A stretch of DNA of 64,000 bases, from contig NZ_CP114872.1 in the NCBI RefSeq assembly GCF_027474405.1, positions 40,041-104,040 of the forward strand, given 5' to 3'. The number at the start of each line of letters is the position of its first letter. The first letter of the stretch is position 1. This document shows, in pieces, positions 1-9,600 of the stretch. This DNA is from Caulobacter sp. NIBR2454 (GTDB taxonomy: Bacteria; Pseudomonadota; Alphaproteobacteria; Caulobacterales; Caulobacteraceae). Under the pieces are notes generated by a model. That model was given only the letters and a program-made list of their open reading frames with translations, was not told the origin of the DNA and did no database searches. The translations under genes and the position numbers were made by a program.

Positions 1-518
1 TGACCGATGGTCGAAACGCCCATCGGCTGCGCCTGCGCGATTTCGCCATCGCCGCGACGTTCGACCTGGTCCTCGAAGCGGCGAACCAGCGCTTTTCGCG
101 AATGTCGCGCGGAAGGTTCTCGCTATTGCGGAAGTATGAGGGGGGCGACGGCCGGGCCAGGGCAGGATTGGATATCGAGGTCTACGACGCCCACACCGAC
201 CAGAAGCGCGACGCTCATACGCTCTCGGGCGGGGAGGGATTCCTCGCGTCTCTGTCGCTAGCACTTGGGCTTTCGGATGTCGTCCAGGCTGAGGCCGGCG
301 GCGTCAAACTCGACGCGATCTTCATTGATGAAGGGTTCGGCCACCTCGACGACGAGACCCTCGATGTCGCCCTCGATACCCTGCGTGACCTAGTGGGCCA
401 GGATCGTGCGGTCGGCGTCATTAGCCACGTCGAGGCCGTGAAGGAGCAGATCCCGATGGGCTTCGACGTGTTCCGCCAACCGCAGGGTAGCGTGATCAGC
501 CAACGGGTCGGGATCTAG
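1..518 (+). CDS. sbcC: SbcC-like exonuclease ATPase subunit, 3' end only
   Basis: Partial gene entering from the left edge; the frame is open from base 3. What is visible is the C-terminal ATPase lobe of an SMC/Rad50-type protein: the ABC signature LSGGEGFLASLSLALGLSD, then the Walker B and D-loop segment AIFIDEGFGHLDDETLD, and the H-loop in GVISHVEAVKEQIP. This order and wording is typical of SbcC, which pairs with the SbcD nuclease to cut hairpins and protein-blocked DNA ends. The N-terminal Walker A half, the zinc hook and any sbcD lie outside the window. The next gene starts 9 bp downstream, so the three genes at this end may be one transcript. The family is clear; housekeeping versus defence-associated copy cannot be decided from the fragment. 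Confidence 0.88.
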   Translation, partial: TDGRNAHRLRLRDFAIAATFDLVLEAANQRFSRMSRGRFSLLRKYEGGDGRARAGLDIEVYDAHTDQKRDAHTLSGGEGFLASLSLALGLSDVVQAEAGGVKLDAIFIDEGFGHLDDETLDVALDTLRDLVGQDRAVGVISHVEAVKEQIPMGFDVFRQPQGSVISQRVGI

Positions 519-527
519 AGCACAGCC

Positions 528-1196
528 ATGACAGGAAATGCAGCAGTAGATTTGGCGGCAGCGGTTCGCGGGGCCGCGGAGGCGGCGCAGGCTTGTCTGG
601 TTGAGGGAGTCCCCGAGCAGGTCGACCGCCTTTCAGTCCCGATGATCCGACTTGGACAAGAGGACGCTGCCCGGTTGTTGGGGATCGCCCGGCCGAAGGC
701 CGTATATATGATCGAGGTCCCCTTCGATCCGGAAGAGGCCATCAACGACGCCGCAGAATCGCTGGCCGAATTGGGGGTTGAGAAACTCCCGGCTTCGCTG
801 AAAGCGGCTCACCGGCGAGTGGCGGATCGGGCCGGGGAAATCTGTACAACCTTGGCCGCATTTATGGTCGATGGCGTGTTGCACACGGCCGTCGCGTCAG
901 CCGATTGGCATGATGCGTTTGATGAGGCCGTTGACGAGACGCTCGATGCGGCACGGGCGGATGCAGAAACCCAAGGTCAGGCGGGCGCCAAAGCCGCCAA
1001 CGCCGAGATCGCCGCGAAGGCGGCCATCCTCGCAGCCCATCCGTCGTTCAATTTTAGCAGGGTATCGTTCGATAAGCGGCTGACCTTGGCCGAGGCGCTA
1101 TTCAAGGATTGCGACGACCAAGAGCTGCGAGAAGTGACACGCGTCGCTGAGAACCTCTTCTGGCTTGAGCAATCGGGATTTACTTCGCGGGGCTGA
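528..1196 (+). CDS. Unrecognised 222-residue protein between SbcC-like and RloC-like ATPases
   Basis: I do not recognise this protein. It is soluble, alanine-rich and acidic, with no signal peptide, membrane span or catalytic motif that I can name. It looks largely helical; the stretch around residues 138-175 is Ala/Glu-rich and could be a long helix. It begins 9 bp after the SbcC-like stop and ends 31 bp before the start of the RloC-like gene, so it is probably co-transcribed with both. The position suggests an accessory or regulatory partner of one of the two ATPases, but that is only inference. Base composition is like its neighbours. Confidence 0.7.
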   Translation: MTGNAAVDLAAAVRGAAEAAQACLVEGVPEQVDRLSVPMIRLGQEDAARLLGIARPKAVYMIEVPFDPEEAINDAAESLAELGVEKLPASLKAAHRRVADRAGEICTTLAAFMVDGVLHTAVASADWHDAFDEAVDETLDAARADAETQGQAGAKAANAEIAAKAAILAAHPSFNFSRVSFDKRLTLAEALFKDCDDQELREVTRVAENLFWLEQSGFTSRG

Positions 1197-1227
1197 GCTG
1201 GAAAGCCGGTGCGCACAGGGGGAAGTA

Positions 1228-3471
1228 ATGCTTCAAGAAATCAAAGTCGCCAGTGAGGCCACTTACTCAGCCACTGGCCAAGTCCTAGACAATCTGAAGT
1301 CCATAAACTTCGTTTTCGGGACGAATGGTTCCGGAAAGACGACGATTTCTCGGGTTATTGCGGATCCCGACGTGCGGCAGGCATGCAAGCTGACCTGGAG
1401 CGGTGGAGCCCCTCGCGAATGTCTAGTTTACAATAGTGATTTCGCTGACCGCAACTTTGCAGCCCAAATGCCGGGGATATTCACCCTGGGGGAGGCTCAA
1501 GCGGAGACCATTGCCGCGATCGAGGTCGCGACACGGCAAGTGCAGTCATTGACCCAGGAAATTCAGGGCCTCAGAGGCACCCTGGGAGACGAAAATTCGG
1601 GAAAACTCGGCGAGCTGCGCCAGCTCCGCGCCGCTTTCGAAGAGAAGTGCTGGAGCATCAAGACCACCCACGACCCTCACTTCCAGGATGCCTTCACGGG
1701 CTTTCGTAATTCTAGGACGAGCTTCTGCGACAAAATCCTCGGCGAGTGGGCGCAAAACTCGGCCAGCGTCGTCGCGCTGGACGATCTAAAAAAACGCGCC
1801 CTGACGGTGTTTGCAAAGGGCCTCGAGCGCATCGCGCCCCTTGAGGCCCTCGACTCGGCCGAACTCTTGGCCCTGGAACAGACGCCGGTGCTCGCGAAAA
1901 AAGTCGTCGGAAAGGACGACATCGACATTGCGGCGTTAATCCGCAGGCTGGGCAATAGCGACTGGGTCCGACAGGGACTTACCTACATCAATGAATCCGG
2001 CGCCCAATGTCCATTCTGCCAACAGGACATCGCCGATGACCTGGCGCAGAAGCTAGACGAGTATTTTGACGAGACGTACCTCGCAGACCTTCAGGCGATC
2101 GAACGTACCCGTGATGCGTATGCAGCTTTTTCGAAAGTGATTCTGGACCGGCTTGAAGGCCACGTTGTATCCGGAAATCGGTATCTCGATACGCCAGCCC
2201 TTCAGGCAAACATCGACCGCTTCAAAGGCAAGGTGGAGTTGAACCTTCGCCAGTTGGACCGGAAGCGGAAGGAGGCTAGCGCTCAGATTACGCTAGACGG
2301 ACTGGGTGACGTTTTGGCGTCCCTGCTCGGCACCATTGAAGCGGCCAACGTGGAAGTCGCCGCTCACAACGCGATGGTCGACAATCTCACAAACGAACGC
2401 GCAACGCTGATCTCGCAAATCTGGAAGTGCCTCCTCGAGGACGCGAAGCTCGAATTTACCACCTACACCGCATCAAAAACTGCCCTTGATCGAGCCGTGA
2501 CGGGCTTGAACTCGGGCCTGACGGCCAAGCGGCAAGCGCTAGCCCAAGCCAAGGCTCACCTGGCGGAGCTCGAAAAGGGCGTCACGAGCGTTCAGCCGAC
2601 TGTCACCGAGATCAACGCGATACTTAAGTCGTTCGGTTTCACCGGCTTTCGCCTAGCGACCGCCGGCGAGCATCAAAACTTATATGAAATTGTTCGGGGC
2701 GACGGGAGCGAAGCTGCGGCCACCCTGAGTGAAGGTGAGCGCAGCTTCATCACGTTCCTCTATTTCTATCACTTAATCCGCGGAAGCGTGACCACAAGCG
2801 GAGTGAATGCCGAGCGGATCATAGTTTTTGATGACCCGGTTTCAAGCCTCGATAGCGATGTACTGTTTATCGTCAGCGCGCTAATTAAGCGGGTTCTTGA
2901 CGAGGCTTGCCGCGGTGATGGATTAATCAAGCAAGTATTCGTACTGACACACAATATCTATTTCCATAAGGAAGTTTCCTTCGACCCAAAGCGGGGGAAG
3001 GAATGCCGCGCCCATGAGACGTTCTGGATCGTCAGGAAGCTAAACGATGAATCCGTCGTCGTTGGCTATAACCACAATCCGATCAGCACCTCCTACGAGT
3101 TGTTGTGGCAGGAGGTTAGATCGCCAGAGCGTTCGAAGATTACCCTTCAGAATACTCTTCGTCGGATCCTTGAAAACTATTTCAAAATTCTCGGCAATCT
3201 CGACAAGGATGAGATAGTCGAGCTGTTCGACGGGCGCGACCAGCAGATTTGCGGCTCGCTATTTTCTTGGGTGAATGACGGGTCGCATAGCTTCAACGAC
3301 GACCTGTATATCTCGGCGGACGACGCAGTGATCGCGCGTTACCTGGACGTCTTTCGCCGGATATTTGAAGTCACCCACCATCAGGCCCACTATGAGATGA
3401 TGATGGGACCAGAGGCGCTCGCAGCGTCAGGCCTGGCCGGTACGGTTGCAGTAGCGCCAGCCGTGCAGTGA
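1228..3471 (+). CDS. Zinc-hook AAA ATPase, candidate RloC-like anticodon nuclease
   Basis: A 747-residue protein of the AAA_13 (COG4694) type. Walker A GTNGSGKT is at residues 31-38. A coiled coil follows, with a CPFC zinc hook at 261-264, then the ABC signature LSEGER near 500 and Walker B/D-loop DDPVSSLD at 535-542. After the ATPase core come R645-xxx-E649 and, further on, NDGSH ending at H687. An Arg-Glu-His set with RxxxE spacing is the catalytic triad known from the anticodon nucleases PrrC and RloC, and the zinc hook is the feature that separates RloC from PrrC. ATG 1228 was chosen over an earlier in-frame start at 1165 because GGGGGAAG precedes it and the longer form overlaps the upstream gene. 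If the reading is right, it cuts a tRNA anticodon loop after DNA damage or phage attack. The ATPase family is certain; the nuclease call is inference. Confidence 0.8.
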   Translation: MLQEIKVASEATYSATGQVLDNLKSINFVFGTNGSGKTTISRVIADPDVRQACKLTWSGGAPRECLVYNSDFADRNFAAQMPGIFTLGEAQAETIAAIEVATRQVQSLTQEIQGLRGTLGDENSGKLGELRQLRAAFEEKCWSIKTTHDPHFQDAFTGFRNSRTSFCDKILGEWAQNSASVVALDDLKKRALTVFAKGLERIAPLEALDSAELLALEQTPVLAKKVVGKDDIDIAALIRRLGNSDWVRQGLTYINESGAQCPFCQQDIADDLAQKLDEYFDETYLADLQAIERTRDAYAAFSKVILDRLEGHVVSGNRYLDTPALQANIDRFKGKVELNLRQLDRKRKEASAQITLDGLGDVLASLLGTIEAANVEVAAHNAMVDNLTNERATLISQIWKCLLEDAKLEFTTYTASKTALDRAVTGLNSGLTAKRQALAQAKAHLAELEKGVTSVQPTVTEINAILKSFGFTGFRLATAGEHQNLYEIVRGDGSEAAATLSEGERSFITFLYFYHLIRGSVTTSGVNAERIIVFDDPVSSLDSDVLFIVSALIKRVLDEACRGDGLIKQVFVLTHNIYFHKEVSFDPKRGKECRAHETFWIVRKLNDESVVVGYNHNPISTSYELLWQEVRSPERSKITLQNTLRRILENYFKILGNLDKDEIVELFDGRDQQICGSLFSWVNDGSHSFNDDLYISADDAVIARYLDVFRRIFEVTHHQAHYEMMMGPEALAASGLAGTVAVAPAVQ

Positions 3472-3774
3472 GAGAGGGCCTTGGCATTCAGTCGGTTAAG
3501 GCGCCCCGTCGCCTACTACAATAGATGCGTAGTTTCACTGGAATTGATGCTGCATTTGAAGCGACCATCGTCGATACGAGGATCGCACTCGGTCAGAAAT
3601 TTCGCGGCAATTGACGCGCAAGATCAGGTGCTAGATGTGGCTTAGTGGCCCGGGGCGCCGTACGCGCCAGTCTGTTGTTCAGCACGAGGCGCGGTGTTTT
3701 CTAATCCCCGTCAAACATAGACCTAGAATCTACGAACTACTTGATGTCGCCGCGGATCGCTGCCGGCTCGCCTA
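3472..3774. other. Intergenic gap between the RloC-like gene and the metal operon
   Basis: About 300 bases with no convincing open frame, repeat or RNA gene. It is more AT-rich than the czc operon that follows. It probably holds the terminator of the upstream unit, but no strong hairpin with a T-run is visible. Confidence 0.6.
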
Positions 3775-3813
3775 CTGTATCTTATAACATACAGGCGTGC
3801 GGTAACTTATAAC
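3775..3813 (+). promoter_or_regulatory. Candidate operator of the metal-efflux operon: 20-bp dyad plus repeated CTTATAAC
   Basis: Bases 3775-3794 read CTGTATCTTATAACATACAG, a dyad in which 18 of 20 positions are self-complementary. The core CTTATAAC (3781-3788) occurs again at 3806-3813, 25 bp later, in the same orientation. The site lies just upstream of the first gene of the czc operon, where a metal-responsive repressor or activator would bind; one TATAAC could also serve as a -10 element. No regulator gene for the operon is present in the window, so the binding protein is unknown. Confidence 0.5.
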
Positions 3814-3851
3814 GCATTGCCAAAGCACTCGACGCTTACTACGTGGCGGCT

Positions 3852-4205
3852 ATGGACCGGACGATCGCAAGCTTTAAGCGGCTGATCGCGGCGCTGACCC
3901 TCGTGGTCGCCGTGTTCGTCGCTGCGCCTGTCATCGACGCTGTCACCTGCGCGCCAGAGTCGCCCGTTGCGGCGGCTGAGCATGTCTCCTCTGATCACGG
4001 ACCTAAGGGCGGCGACCACGGTGGAGCAGGGGCGGATCACGCCGTCTGCGCGCATGGACATTGCCACCACGGCTCGTCTCTCCGGGGCGAGTTCATCGCC
4101 ACTGAGACGCTGACGCTGGTCGGCGCCAACGATCGTCCGCTCATGGCGGATCCGGCGCTCGCCTCGATTACACCCGAAGGCCTGAAGCGCCCACCCAAGG
4201 CCTGA
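3852..4205 (+). CDS. CzcI-like His-rich exported protein
   Basis: A 117-residue protein with an N-terminal hydrophobic segment (about residues 8-30) that should act as a signal peptide. A short His/Asp/Cys-rich stretch follows, with HGPKGGDHGG and CAHGHCHHG. First position in a czc operon and this composition match CzcI-type proteins, small exported metal-binding or modulatory proteins of RND efflux operons. The rest of the sequence has no recognisable domain. A GTG at 3843, three codons upstream, is an alternative start. czcC begins 52 bp downstream. The role in metal sensing or buffering is inferred from context. Confidence 0.72.
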   Translation: MDRTIASFKRLIAALTLVVAVFVAAPVIDAVTCAPESPVAAAEHVSSDHGPKGGDHGGAGADHAVCAHGHCHHGSSLRGEFIATETLTLVGANDRPLMADPALASITPEGLKRPPKA

Positions 4206-4257
4206 CCGCCGCCGCGCCGATGAGCGCGTCTCGTGTCAGCTCTTTGGGACTCCAATC

Positions 4258-5514
4258 ATGTCATCCGTATTTCGGCGGCCGCCGCGCTTTGCGGCCGGCT
4301 GCGCGTGGATCGCTCTAGCGACCGCGCTCACCAGCCCTGCCTGGGCTGAACCCGCGCCCCCGTTTCAGGACCTCCTGAAGCGGCTCGATCAAACACCAGC
4401 CGCGCAAGAAGCGGCCGCTCTTCAGGACGCCGCCGAAGGACGGCTCCTCCAGGCTCGCGCTCGACCCAACCCTACGCTCGGCCTTGATGCAGAGAACGTG
4501 CTGGGGCGGGGTGCTTACTCTGGCTTCAACGCGGCCGAGACGACCTTGTCGGTCAGCCAACAACTGGAGCTTTGGGGGCGGCGGGGCATTCGTATCGACG
4601 CCGCCAGAGCCGAAGCCGGGGCTGCCGCCCGCCGCCGCGATCTGGCCGCGTTCGATGCGGCCGGCCGCCTTGCGTTGGTCTATGCCGAAGCCGAGGCCGC
4701 TCAGCGCCGCTACCTCCTTGCAGATGAGGCCCTGTCGCTTACCGAAGCGGACACCAAAGCTGCGCGCCTGCAGGTGGAGGAGGGGCGTGAACCGGCCCTC
4801 CGGGGTGTCCAGGCGCAAAGCCAGTCGGCTGCGGCTGCCGCCGCGCGCGATGAAGCGCTCGCCGAAAGGGACGCAGCCTTCGCTCGTCTGCGAGCCGTCG
4901 CCCTGTTGGCAGAACCTGTCACGAGCGTCGAGGTAAGCCTCCTGGATCTTAGCCCAGCGCAACGTGGCGATGGGTCATCGACACCCCCGTCGGTGCAGGT
5001 GGCTGAGGCTGAGCGTCTCGCGGCCGAGCGGGCCATCGCCGTGGAGCGTGTGCGCGCCATGCCCGATATTACCGCCAATGTCGGTGTGCGGCGGTTCGAA
5101 GTCGATGATACGGCGGCCGTCGTGTTCGGCGTCAGCATGCCGCTTCCTCTGTTCGATCGGAACCGGGGTAATCTGCGGGCCGCACAGGCCGAGTACCGGG
5201 CGGCAGACGCAAGGCTGTCCTCGGCGCGTCAGGACGCGGCGGCGGGCTATGCGGCGGCGAGCGCGCGTCTTCGGGCGTCGAGCTCACGCGTGCAGGCCAC
5301 CGACGTGGGCGTCGCCACAGCTCAGGAAGCCTACCGTCTGTCACGCATCGGCTTTGAGGCCGGGCGCATCTCACAACTTGAGCTGCGAACGACACGGTCG
5401 GCCCTGATCGACGCGCGCACGACCGCTGTCGAAGCCCGTCTCACGCGCGTCCGCGCTGAAATCGATCTGGCGCGCCTGGAAGGCCGCGCCCCTTACCAAG
5501 GCTCATCTCAATGA
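4258..5514 (+). CDS. czcC: CzcC, TolC-family outer-membrane channel of a metal RND efflux pump
   Basis: A 418-residue TolC/OEP-family protein. The first ~30 residues form a signal peptide ending in an AWA cleavage site. The rest is Ala/Arg/Glu-rich, with the two repeated long-helix modules expected of an outer-membrane efflux duct; NPTLGLDAENV and the later PLPLFDRNRGNLRAAQAEY are family hallmarks. It provides the exit tunnel through which CzcA and CzcB expel Co2+, Zn2+ and Cd2+ from the periplasm. Its stop overlaps the start of czcB (ATGA), showing translational coupling. Confidence 0.93.
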   Translation: MSSVFRRPPRFAAGCAWIALATALTSPAWAEPAPPFQDLLKRLDQTPAAQEAAALQDAAEGRLLQARARPNPTLGLDAENVLGRGAYSGFNAAETTLSVSQQLELWGRRGIRIDAARAEAGAAARRRDLAAFDAAGRLALVYAEAEAAQRRYLLADEALSLTEADTKAARLQVEEGREPALRGVQAQSQSAAAAAARDEALAERDAAFARLRAVALLAEPVTSVEVSLLDLSPAQRGDGSSTPPSVQVAEAERLAAERAIAVERVRAMPDITANVGVRRFEVDDTAAVVFGVSMPLPLFDRNRGNLRAAQAEYRAADARLSSARQDAAAGYAAASARLRASSSRVQATDVGVATAQEAYRLSRIGFEAGRISQLELRTTRSALIDARTTAVEARLTRVRAEIDLARLEGRAPYQGSSQ

Positions 5515-6665
5515 AACTCTCCAAAAGCCTCCTGATCGGAGCAAGTGTGGCGGCTGTCGTCGCTGCGGGCGTGGCCTTCAACTGGCCGCGTGAACAGCAT
5601 CCACCGGCGGACGCGCAGGCGCCGCAGTCCGGCGAGGCCTCAGAGCCCAAAGCCCCTGAAGGCGTGATCGCCCTCGATGCGCAGCAAATCGAAGCCTCAC
5701 GCATCGCTGTCGTCACCGTCGGCAGGGGCGGCGGCGCCGAAACCCGCGTCTCGGGCCGCGTCGAGGCCATGGTCGACGCCAGGGCAGCAGCTGGCGCCGC
5801 CGTGGCCGGTCGTGTCGAACGTGTTCTGGTGGCGGCCGGGCAAACGGTCCGGGCGGGTCAGCCGCTGGTCACCCTGGTCAGCGGCGACGCAGCATCGCTC
5901 GCGGCCGACGTCTCGGCGGCGTCGGCCCAGGCCGAAGCTGCGCGTCTGGTCTACCAGCGCAACCGCAACCTGGCCGACCAGGGCGTGGTGGCTCGGCAGG
6001 AGGTTGAGGCCTCACGCGCACAACACGCCGCCGCCGCCGCCGCCGCCCAGGCGGCGCGAGCTAGGACCAGCGCCGCCGGATCGCCAAATGCGTCGGGGCG
6101 TCTGAGCATCACCAGCCCGATCTCTGGCGTCGTCACCGGCGTTCAGGTCGGACCTGGCGGCTTCGTCGCCCAGGGCGGCGTGGTGGCCGAAGTCACCGAC
6201 CCGACCCGCGTGGAGCTGGTGTTCAACGCGCCAGCCGGCCTCGCCAACCAGGTGAAGGTGGGTTCGGCTATCCGCGTCACCGGACCGGCCGGCGACTTCC
6301 AGGCCGAAGTGACCGGGGTCGCCGCCAACGCCACGCCGCAAAGCGGCGCGGCGGTGATCCGTGCCAAAGCCTCTAGCGCGGTTCTTCCACCGGCGGGCGC
6401 CGCCGTCACCGGAGCGGTCGTCACCCAGACTGGCGACCAAGGCTTGACCGTTCCGGCTGACGCCATCCAGACCCTGGAGAGCGGGCCGGTCGTGTTCGTG
6501 CAGGTTAAGGAGGGCTTCAGGGCCCGTCCCGTCGTCGTCGGCCGTCAGGCCGAAGGGCGAGCCGAGATCGTCGGCGGTCTCACTGGCCAAGAGCGGATCG
6601 CTTCCACCAACACCTTCCTGCTGAAGGCTGAGCTCTCCAAGGGCGAAGCCGGGCATGGGCACTAG
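5511..6665 (+). CDS. czcB: CzcB, periplasmic adaptor of the metal RND pump
   Basis: A 384-residue membrane-fusion protein. One N-terminal anchor (about residues 8-25) is followed by a lipoyl-like half-motif (AGRVERVLVAAGQTVRAGQP). A long alanine-rich alpha-hairpin spans about residues 125-190, then comes the second lipoyl half and a beta-barrel (SITSPISGVVTGVQV, VTDPTRVELVFNAP). It links CzcA in the inner membrane to CzcC in the outer membrane. The start overlaps the czcC stop by 4 bp and czcA starts 11 bp after its end. The C-terminus ends in GHGH, a possible minor metal contact. Confidence 0.93.
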   Translation: MKLSKSLLIGASVAAVVAAGVAFNWPREQHPPADAQAPQSGEASEPKAPEGVIALDAQQIEASRIAVVTVGRGGGAETRVSGRVEAMVDARAAAGAAVAGRVERVLVAAGQTVRAGQPLVTLVSGDAASLAADVSAASAQAEAARLVYQRNRNLADQGVVARQEVEASRAQHAAAAAAAQAARARTSAAGSPNASGRLSITSPISGVVTGVQVGPGGFVAQGGVVAEVTDPTRVELVFNAPAGLANQVKVGSAIRVTGPAGDFQAEVTGVAANATPQSGAAVIRAKASSAVLPPAGAAVTGAVVTQTGDQGLTVPADAIQTLESGPVVFVQVKEGFRARPVVVGRQAEGRAEIVGGLTGQERIASTNTFLLKAELSKGEAGHGH

Positions 6666-6676
6666 GGAGCAGGCCC

Positions 6677-9600
6677 ATGTTCAAACCCATCATCGAACTT
6701 TCCGTCCGCCTCAGGTGGTTCGTCGTCCTCATCGTCGCCGTCGTGGCCTCCTACGGCCTCTTCGAGCTGACGAGACTGCCGATCGACGCTGTTCCGGACA
6801 TCACCAACCGCCAAGTCCAGATCACGACGGTCGCGCCGGCGCTGGCTCCCGAACAGATCGAACGCCAGGTCACCTATCCGCTGGAGACCGCCATGGCCGG
6901 CATTCCCGGCCTGACCAGCACCCGATCGCTGAGCCGCAACGGCTTTAGCCAGATCACCGTGATCTTCACCGACCAGACGGACATCTACTTCGCCCGCCAG
7001 CAGGTGGCCGAACGGATGGCCCAGGCGCGCGAACGCTTGCCAGAGGGGGTAGAGCCCGCCCTAGCGCCGATCACCACCGGTCTGGGCGAAGTCCTCATGT
7101 GGACGGTGGACTACAAGCCGTTCAATCGCGCCATGGCGCGCGACGACAAGCCGGGCTGGCAATCTGACGGCGCCTATCTGACGCCGGAAGGGGACCGGCT
7201 CGCCACGCCCGAGCAGCGCGCCACCTATCTGCGCACGGTCCAAGATTGGATCGTCGCGCCGCAAATGCGAACCGCCAAGGGCCTTGCCGGCGTCGACACC
7301 GTCGGCGGCTACGTCAAGGAGTATGCGGTCCGGCCGGACGTCGCGCGCCTGTCTTCCTACGGACTTGGACTGCAGGACCTGATCACAGCCCTGGATCGGG
7401 CCAACATGCAGGCTGGCGCCGGCTATGTGCAGCGGGCCGGCGAACAGCTCGTGGTGCGCACTGACGCCCTGGCGCTTCGCACTGAAGACCTCGCCCAGGC
7501 TCCGGTCACCAACCGCAACGGCCTGGTGGTGCGCGTGGCTGATGTGGCGACTGTCGAGATCGGCCAGGCGCCGAGGCTTGGCGGCGCCAGCCGCGACGGT
7601 CACGAGGCGGTGCTCGGCACCGCTCTGATGATCGCCGGCGGTAATAGCCGCACGGTCGCCCAAGCGGCGGGCGAGCGGTTGGAGGAAGTGCGCAAGACCC
7701 TGCCGCCAGGCATCGAGGCGGTGACGGTCCTTGACCGCTCCGCCCTGGTGAACTCCACCATCAAGACCGTGGCGCGCAACCTCACCGAAGGCGCGCTACT
7801 GGTGGTCGTCGTGCTCTTCTTGCTGCTGGGCAACATCCGCGCGGCCAGCATCACGGCGCTGATGATCCCCATCAGCTTCCTCTTCGCCGTAATCGGCATG
7901 AACCGCTTTGGCATCAGCGGCAATTTGATGAGCCTCGGCGCGCTCGACTTCGGCCTGCTGGTCGACGGTGCGGTCGTGGTGGTCGAGAACACACTGCTGG
8001 TGTTGGCGCAAAAGCGTGCGGACATCGGGCGCGCCTTGACCCGCAAGGAGCGCTTTGAAGCCGCCGGCAAGGCGGCCGGTCAGATGGTCAAACCTGCCGC
8101 CTTCGGCCAATTGATCATCCTTCTGGTCTTCACGCCGCTGCTTCTGCTCGAGGGCGTGGAGGGCAAGACCTTCATTCCCATGGGCGCCACGGTGATGCTG
8201 GCCCTTGTCGGGGCCTTCATCTTCTCCTTCACCTTCGTGCCCGCGATGACGGCGCTTTTGGTGCGTGAGCCCAAGAGTGTCCATGTCGCATCGAACGGCG
8301 AAGCCGAGGAACACGAGACCCTGGTCATCCGCTTTGCGCGGCGCTGGATCGAGCCGGCCATATCCGCGGCCGTGGCGCGTCCCAAGATCGTCCTTATCTC
8401 GGCGCTCGCGGCGCTGGTCGTCGGAGGGCTAGCCTTTGCGACCCTTGGTCGAGAGTTCATTCCGACCCTCGATGAAGGTGACATCGCCATGCAGGCGCTG
8501 CGCGTGCCGTCGGCGTCCCTGGAGCAGTCGCTGGCCATGCAGATGGCCCTTGAGCGCGCCATCACCGCCCAGCCCGAGGTCGAGACCATGTTCTCGCGCA
8601 CCGGCACGGCCGAGGCGGCCGTGGACCCCATGCCACCAAACATCTCCGACAGCGTCATCGTGCTGAAGGACCGCAGCGACTGGCCCGACTCCAAGCTTCC
8701 CAAGGAAGACCTCATCGCTCGGATCGAGAAGGAGGCTTCGCTCCAGATTGGCAACAGCTTTGAATTCAGCCAGCCGATCGAGCTACGGTTCAATGAACTG
8801 ATCTCCGGCGTGCGGACCGACCTTGCCGTCCTCGTCTATGGCGATGACTTCGCCACTCTGCAAAAGGTCGCCGATCAAGTGGCCGGTCAGCTTCGCCAGA
8901 CCAGCGGCTCGGCCGACGTTCGTGTGGAGCAGGCCTCGGGACTTCCCACCTTGACCGTCAGCGTCGATCGGTTCGCGGCCGCCAACTACGGCCTCACCGC
9001 CGGCGATGTCAGCGATGCGGTCTCGGCCGCGATCGGCGGTGCGCAAGCCGGGCGGATTTTCGAAGGCGACCGCCGCTTTGACGTTGTCGTGCGCCTGCCG
9101 GAGACGTCTCGCAACGACCCGGCCAGTCTGGCGGCGCTGCCGATCGTGTCGGCCAGTGGAGTCACCGTGCCGCTGTCGTCGGTGGCGCGTATCGAAACCG
9201 CCGAGGGTCCCAATCAGATCAGCCGCAACAATGGCAGCCGGCGTATGGTGGTGCAGGCCAATGTGCGCGGTCGCGATCTGGGCGGCTTCGTCGCCGAGGC
9301 TCAAGGCAAGGTCGATCAGATCGCCTTGCCGGCCGGCGTGCGTCTGGAATGGGGCGGGCAGTTCGAGAACCTCAAGCGGGCGGAACAGCGCCTGGGTCTG
9401 GTGATCCCCGTCGTGTTCGTCCTTATCGGCCTGCTGCTATTCATGGCGCTGGGCTCGGTCGCCGAAGCCGGGCTGGTGTTCGCCTGCGTGCCCTTGGCGC
9501 TGATCGGGGGCGCCTTGGCGCTCGTCCTTCGAGGCATGCCGTTCTCGGTATCTGCGGCGGTCGGCTTTATCGCCGTCTCGGGCGTGGCCACCCTCAACGG

